Below are positions 63,101-64,000 of a stretch of 64,000 nucleotides of DNA, in pieces. Location: positions 13,336,348 through 13,400,347 of the forward strand of contig CAIIXF020000006.1 of assembly GCA_903813345.2 (NCBI GenBank). The letters are read 5' to 3'. The first letter of the stretch is position 1. The number at the start of each line of letters is the position of its first letter. Made by a program: the position numbers and the translations under genes. Origin of the DNA: Owenia fusiformis (Eukaryota; Annelida; Polychaeta; Sabellida; Oweniidae). The notes below the pieces were generated by a model, which did no database searches, was not told where the DNA came from, and saw only the letters and a list, made by a program, of their open reading frames with translations.

Positions 63101-63499
63101 AAAAGAACGCCACGGATTTCAATTAAAAGGTGATTTGTTGACATCTTACCATTTTTCTGCAACTGGTCCCTTAATTAAAACGGTGAATTTGAGTCTTATC
63201 TCATTACATGGGGTGTATTTATTACTCTGCATCCTGATTGGCTAGTAACACCTTTCTCTGACTACTACAATTGGATTCATAATTGTAATATTGATAAAAT
63301 CTCATTAATCTCAAATGAAGTTTTGGTGATCTTTCATAGAAGTTTGAATGTGAATGGATGTTAGTGCTTACCAATATACAATGTTATTACATGATTTTCT
63401 GATTCCATATTTTTATTTAGGTTATATACTCAATCGAAGAAGTACTTTAATCTCAAGAGTGTAGACAAACTCATAGTTGAAAGCCCATGGACAAACTAG
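39804..63499 (+). CDS. SMYD3: SMYD3-like SET/MYND lysine methyltransferase, partial model
   Basis: Protein lysine methyltransferase of the SMYD family. Exons, all in phase: 39804-39914, 41736-41799, 42031-42141, 42382-42448, 42943-43076, 43482-43549, 43798-43900, 44262-44372, 46042-46105, 58174-58296; possible further exons 59924-59957 and 63421-63499. The visible protein enters within the N-terminal SET part, then has MYND zinc finger, SET core and a post-SET cysteine cluster. FTICDGEMQAIGVGIY and LNHSCLPN are closest to SMYD3 as I know it. The expected first exon with the N-terminal G-x-G S-adenosylmethionine motif was not found, and the exon starts with one base completing a split codon. 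The helical C-terminal domain is also not seen and may lie beyond the window. The 12-kb intron 46106-58173 holds the channel gene on the other strand. Confidence 0.8.
42382..46105 (+). CDS. SMYD3: SMYD exons: SET core and post-SET zinc site
   Basis: The exons code LKDLMSHASEIKEDVKRNEE, a helical insert, and FAKICYTLSKFIDGKKFELP. Next comes the SET core INSFTICDGEMQAIGVGIY and the cofactor-pocket motif LNHSCLPNAV. After TVRSTTDIDADEE comes ISYIEQLGPSAERQRYLKSS and the post-SET cysteines FDCTCPRCRDKD. The exon at 46042-46105 (DGKMLACKCPGLNCEVPITT) adds more cysteines. The NHSC cysteine and the CxCxxC would bind the usual structural zinc, so the catalytic centre looks intact. Confidence 0.87.
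43262..43416. repeat. Pogo-like repeat fragment
   Basis: Diverged gtgttcac units (aaagtgttcactgtagg, gtgttcgctacagagagg, gtggtgttcactaaac) run up to a terminal ccaggttttactgtgg. These are words shared with the element at 3644-4265 and with sequences near 48190-48310 and 49786-49870. It is non-coding SMYD intron sequence. Confidence 0.4.
44813..45578. mobile_element. Mariner-like MITE, 766 bp, TA target duplication
   Basis: The ends TACGAGGGCATATCATAAAG and its inverted partner, finishing ccctcgta, are flanked by TA on both sides. The arms stay complementary for about 140 bp (44813-44955 and 45435-45578). The TACGAGGG terminus and the TA duplication fit the mariner group. The interior has no transposase. 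It lies in a SMYD intron. Confidence 0.8.
47187..50259 (-). CDS. Channel gene exons 5-10: S2 lobe, M4, cytosolic tail
   Basis: Exon 5 starts VGVIKGTSLHTLAEQLGADP, the usual opening of a receptor S2 lobe (G-V-x-K-G-T/S). Exons 6-8 complete the lobe: ESLHDIKRALEAGNGGITKA, EMSDLLDIQGIVEHPGMHGI, IPMNTSLDLKTLLPQFTILA. Exon 9 gives RLLGFETTWMLVALGVWLAL, leading into M4. Exon 10 gives a short tail with CLRCKAHMDC and CRSKSC, ending at TAA (47189-47187). The sequon N-M-T lies in S2. Phases agree at every join (AAG|, |CTA; AAA G|, |CC AGG; CCA G|, |TG TTT). The Cys-rich tail has no family I recognise. Confidence 0.83.
47187..55093 (-). CDS. Ionotropic-receptor-like protein with K+ channel filter, 10 exons, 531 aa
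   Basis: Predicted ligand-gated potassium channel at a cell membrane. Minus-strand exons: 55093-54610, 53952-53822, 53503-53409, 51003-50850, 50259-50196, 49532-49441, 49084-48902, 48510-48420, 48116-47952, 47323-47187. They total 1596 nt, all in phase. Order: signal peptide; S1 lobe; M1 (about 181-205); pore loop ending TTVGYGD (234-240); M3 (about 246-275); S2 lobe; M4 (about 441-460); short Cys-rich tail. That is ionotropic glutamate receptor topology. The filter is that of potassium channels, as known from bacterial GluR0 and the rotifer AvGluR1. There is no amino-terminal domain. The ligand is unknown. The whole gene sits in a SMYD intron on the opposite strand. The exon 8 acceptor (ggtag|CTA) is weak and the least certain join. 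Confidence 0.88.
50850..53503 (-). CDS. Channel gene exons 3-4: pore loop, selectivity filter, M3
   Basis: Exon 3 (53503-53409) gives FHIGLWEGFWWAFVTMTTV and exon 4 (51003-50850) continues GYGDRVPKSVIARIFASVW. The splice falls inside the first glycine codon (GTG GG|GTGAGA; tccag|G TAT GGT GAC). The WWAFVTMTTVGYGD stretch is a textbook potassium-channel pore helix plus filter. M3 follows (WIIVGLVIMGVFTAALTTSL). Its TAALTTSL ending sits where glutamate receptors have the SYTANLAAF gate sequence. Both pore exons are short and the intron between them is 2.4 kb, with a large palindrome near the exon 3 donor. Confidence 0.92.
52720..52822. repeat. Hairpin inverted repeat
   Basis: Arms around gtataaaaaacaagaaaatt (52737 on) and attttctcgttttttatac (to 52806) are complementary over about 40 bp with a loop of about 8 bp. 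It directly precedes the larger palindrome and may be part of the same insertion. Confidence 0.6.
52826..53359. mobile_element. 534-bp near-palindromic element beside the pore exon
   Basis: The left arm begins ctggtgatccactcgattac and the right arm ends gtaatcgagtggatcaccag. The two 250-bp arms remain complementary through ttaagtgaggaagtaaatcg near the centre (about 53090), with roughly 30 bp of loop. It is non-coding and looks like a foldback MITE. It ends 50 bp from the exon 3 donor of the channel gene. Confidence 0.8.
53822..55093 (-). CDS. Channel gene exons 1-2: signal peptide, S1 lobe, M1
   Basis: Exon 1 starts MGESMSLILLILNFAIKFVS, a good signal peptide. AWWEASPFIM then matches the first strand of substrate-binding-type lobes, where receptors have a PPF-like motif. 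A low-complexity N/G/S/Q insert of about 40 residues (about 50-90) interrupts it. GVFHKLLNDIVKKC resembles the lobe's first helix. FAMPITRSHVEHAF and FIPVLETPGALYVV resemble the stretch around the receptor's ligand-contact helix, but the usual arginine is not where expected. Exon 2 gives SSWPLLALVVLAAMYAAILV as M1. The donor is CCA G|GTAAAA and the acceptor acattccag|GTGCTC. Confidence 0.83.
56525..56882. repeat. Direct and inverted gtataca-attgt repeat cluster
   Basis: A segment of about 97 bp with tatacaattgtagacctct and actgttgaccgagacc occurs at 56532-56628 and again at 56707-56802 (period about 175). It is followed at 56804-56882 by an inverted partial copy (gtcaacagtagtttcaagg to gtctacaattgttt). 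The direct-plus-inverted layout suggests a rearranged MITE. Confidence 0.7.
57240..57370. repeat. 62-bp tandem duplication
   Basis: Two copies each contain gttgaccgct and gaggtactaacaata, starting near 57240 and 57302. It is non-coding SMYD intron sequence and shares the gttgaccg word with the cluster at 56525-56882. Confidence 0.6.
58174..58296 (+). CDS. SMYD3: SMYD exon after the 12-kb intron
   Basis: Acceptor ttgttcttcag and donor AGA G|GTAACT frame 123 nt with both phases matching. It reads GALSCPACNADLSATYWDEQ followed by a lysine-rich helix (AALKAKQLIAKSERLRKQ). The CPAC pair may pair with the CKC of the preceding exon as an extra metal site; that pairing is inferred. The helix could start the C-terminal domain. 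Confidence 0.75.
59019..59585 (+). mobile_element. Mariner-like element remnant with transposase tail
   Basis: The ends tgggtggtcaaaaaaactgg and gtttttttgaccaccctgta are inverted repeats next to TA. Inside, 59205-59400 reads YLWGYGRDRVYKNDLGTIAD and IICIIQAIPAEECI. This is the C-terminal tail typical of IS630/Tc1/mariner transposases (LWGYLKDRVYKN-type). Upstream core motifs are gone, so it is a dead internal-deletion copy. Confidence 0.75.
59924..59957 (+). CDS. Possible SMYD exon overlapping an inverted-repeat arm
   Basis: Acceptor ttttctaag and donor AAATG|GTAAGA frame 34 nt reading VVEMNGQVAEKW, in phase with the exon at 58174-58296. But its second half (ggttgcagaaaaatggtaag) is also the end of the inverted repeat at 59943, so it may be repeat sequence that only mimics an exon. 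Confidence 0.35.
59943..60458. repeat. Left arm of a 0.5-kb inverted repeat pair
   Basis: This arm is complementary to 62700-63167 over most of its length. Matching words include gttgcagaaaaatggtaaga at the outer end, agatccaaattataaatgaa and gagaaatgtaacaaagtatc inside, and actttcctaggtataaaaa at the inner end. I estimate about 80% identity by eye. Confidence 0.88.
61196..62095 (-). CDS. Small secreted coiled-coil protein, two exons, 100 aa
   Basis: Function is unknown. Minus-strand exons are 62095-61825 and 61227-61196, 303 nt, joined in phase (CC AAA G|GTAGGG; tttccag|AT GAA). The start is placed at the methionine that opens a clear signal peptide (MKVLICAVILLLVFASVIDA); an in-frame ATG at 62140 would add 15 residues before it. 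A basic stretch (KKKRGKNP) with one cysteine comes next. Then about 45 residues of heptad-like helix follow (ITKLEGTLNSDFTELENTL, FREIIKLEVKLLAKFEELKE), then CC and a short tail ending in TPPAE. Unspliced, the frame would run a few codons to a stop at 61781. It lies inside the inverted repeat pair and inside the SMYD gene. It may form secreted oligomers; that is inference. Confidence 0.68.
61295..61617. repeat. Tandem duplication of about 202 bp inside the small gene's intron
   Basis: Two copies start with ttttaagagaacctgtacat (about 61297) and ttttaaggggacctgtatgt (about 61500). Both continue through gggattactg-ttccactctca and end in gggacctaa. They lie between the two exons of the secreted-protein gene. 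Confidence 0.75.
62700..63167. repeat. Right arm of the 0.5-kb inverted repeat pair
   Basis: This is the complement of 59943-60458. Its outer end reads gacatcttaccatttttctg and its inner end tttttatacctaggaaagta. The pair encloses about 2.2 kb including the secreted-protein gene. Confidence 0.88.
63421..63499 (+). CDS. Possible last exon of a SMYD isoform
   Basis: Acceptor tttttatttag opens a frame, in phase with 59924-59957, reading LYTQSKKYFNLKSVDKLIVE and then SPWTN and TAG (63497-63499). It resembles no known part of SMYD proteins. If real, this isoform lacks the helical C-terminal domain. Otherwise the true 3' exons lie beyond 64000. Confidence 0.3.
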
Positions 63500-63548
63500 A
63501 TCATTTATGAGGGTATTTTGTCCTCTATAGAAATGTGATTTCTTTATT

Positions 63549-63655
63549 ATTATGTCACCACCAAAAGTGGTGACATATTGTTATGGTCTCCGTTTTTTTG
63601 CGACGGCGGTTGGTGGTTGGAGGTTGGCGTCCGGCGTCTGTAACAATTTCTTACA
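63549..63655. repeat. Dispersed ggtgacat repeat, least decayed copy
   Basis: It reads ttatgtcaccaccaaaagtg, then gtgacatattgttatggtct, with a short cacc-ggtg stem. It then continues GC-rich through ggcgtccggcgtctgtaac. Its features match copies at 12240, 16940 and 28358. Confidence 0.65.
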
Positions 63656-63689
63656 ACTTCCTATAACTAAACAAATACTGTTTAGACTG

Positions 63690-64000
63690 ACTTCAATTTT
63701 TTTCTAAATCATCTACATGTTCTCAGAAGTTCAAATCTGACTTTAGATTTGACATTTGACCTTCAATGACCTTCTCAAGGTCAAAAAGGTCTTTTTCAAC
63801 TTGCTTCTTTACTTAATTTTTTTTCAAAATCATCTACATGTTCTCAGAAGTTCAAATCTGACTTTACATTTGACATTGACCTTCAATGACCTTCTCAATG
63901 TCAAAAAAGTCAAAGAGGTATTTTTTCAACTTGCTTCAAATTGACGAATTTTTTTTTCAAAACCATCTACATGTTCTAAGAAGTTCAAATCAAACCTTCT
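63690..64000. repeat. Tandem repeat of about 126 bp at window end
   Basis: Two full units and part of a third share catctacatgttct-agaagttcaaatc, gaccttcaatgaccttctca and cttgcttc. The array probably runs past 64000. Short open frames here are repeat artefacts. Confidence 0.8.

Overview
The window is nuclear DNA of an animal: AT-rich, with interrupted genes, GT-AG introns of roughly 0.1-4 kb (one of 12 kb), and dense short DNA-transposon debris. The gene set (class II PI3K, LAP1-type torsin cofactor, SMYD methyltransferase, GT10 fucosyltransferase) is metazoan. The repeats and the frequent tacatgta-like words suggest a marine invertebrate, perhaps a lophotrochozoan such as a mollusc or brachiopod, but the sequence alone does not fix the species. 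All exon models come from reading splice sites and codon phase by eye; no transcript was available.

Layout. 1-5500: repeat-rich upstream DNA. 5577-28809 (+): a complete class II phosphoinositide 3-kinase. It has 31 coding exons and 1837 codons plus stop, and every exon junction keeps phase. 30925-32872 (-): a two-exon type II membrane alpha-1,3-fucosyltransferase, tail to tail with the kinase. 36301-37938 (-): a two-exon LAP1/LULL1-like torsin-interacting protein. 39804-63499 (+): a SMYD3-like SET/MYND methyltransferase whose 5' exon is not found and whose 3' end is uncertain.

Two genes lie inside SMYD introns on the opposite strand. The first (47187-55093) is a complete ten-exon membrane protein of 531 residues. 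It has ionotropic-glutamate-receptor topology (S1 lobe, M1, pore loop, M3, S2 lobe, M4) but carries a potassium-channel selectivity filter, TTVGYGD. The second (61196-62095) is a two-exon, 100-residue secreted coiled-coil protein of unknown function. It sits between 0.5-kb inverted repeats.

Most of the unusual structure is repeat-driven remodelling of genes. One PI3K exon is preceded by eight tandem copies of its own 5' half with acceptor sites. Another PI3K exon has a decayed upstream copy. The last codons and stop of the fucosyltransferase lie in the terminal unit of a 52-bp minisatellite. Mariner-, hAT- and pogo-like remnants, large palindromes and mirrored minisatellites fill introns and intergenic DNA. 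The genes do not form one pathway. Phosphoinositide signalling, fucosylation, torsin control, protein methylation and ion conduction are neighbours by position only.
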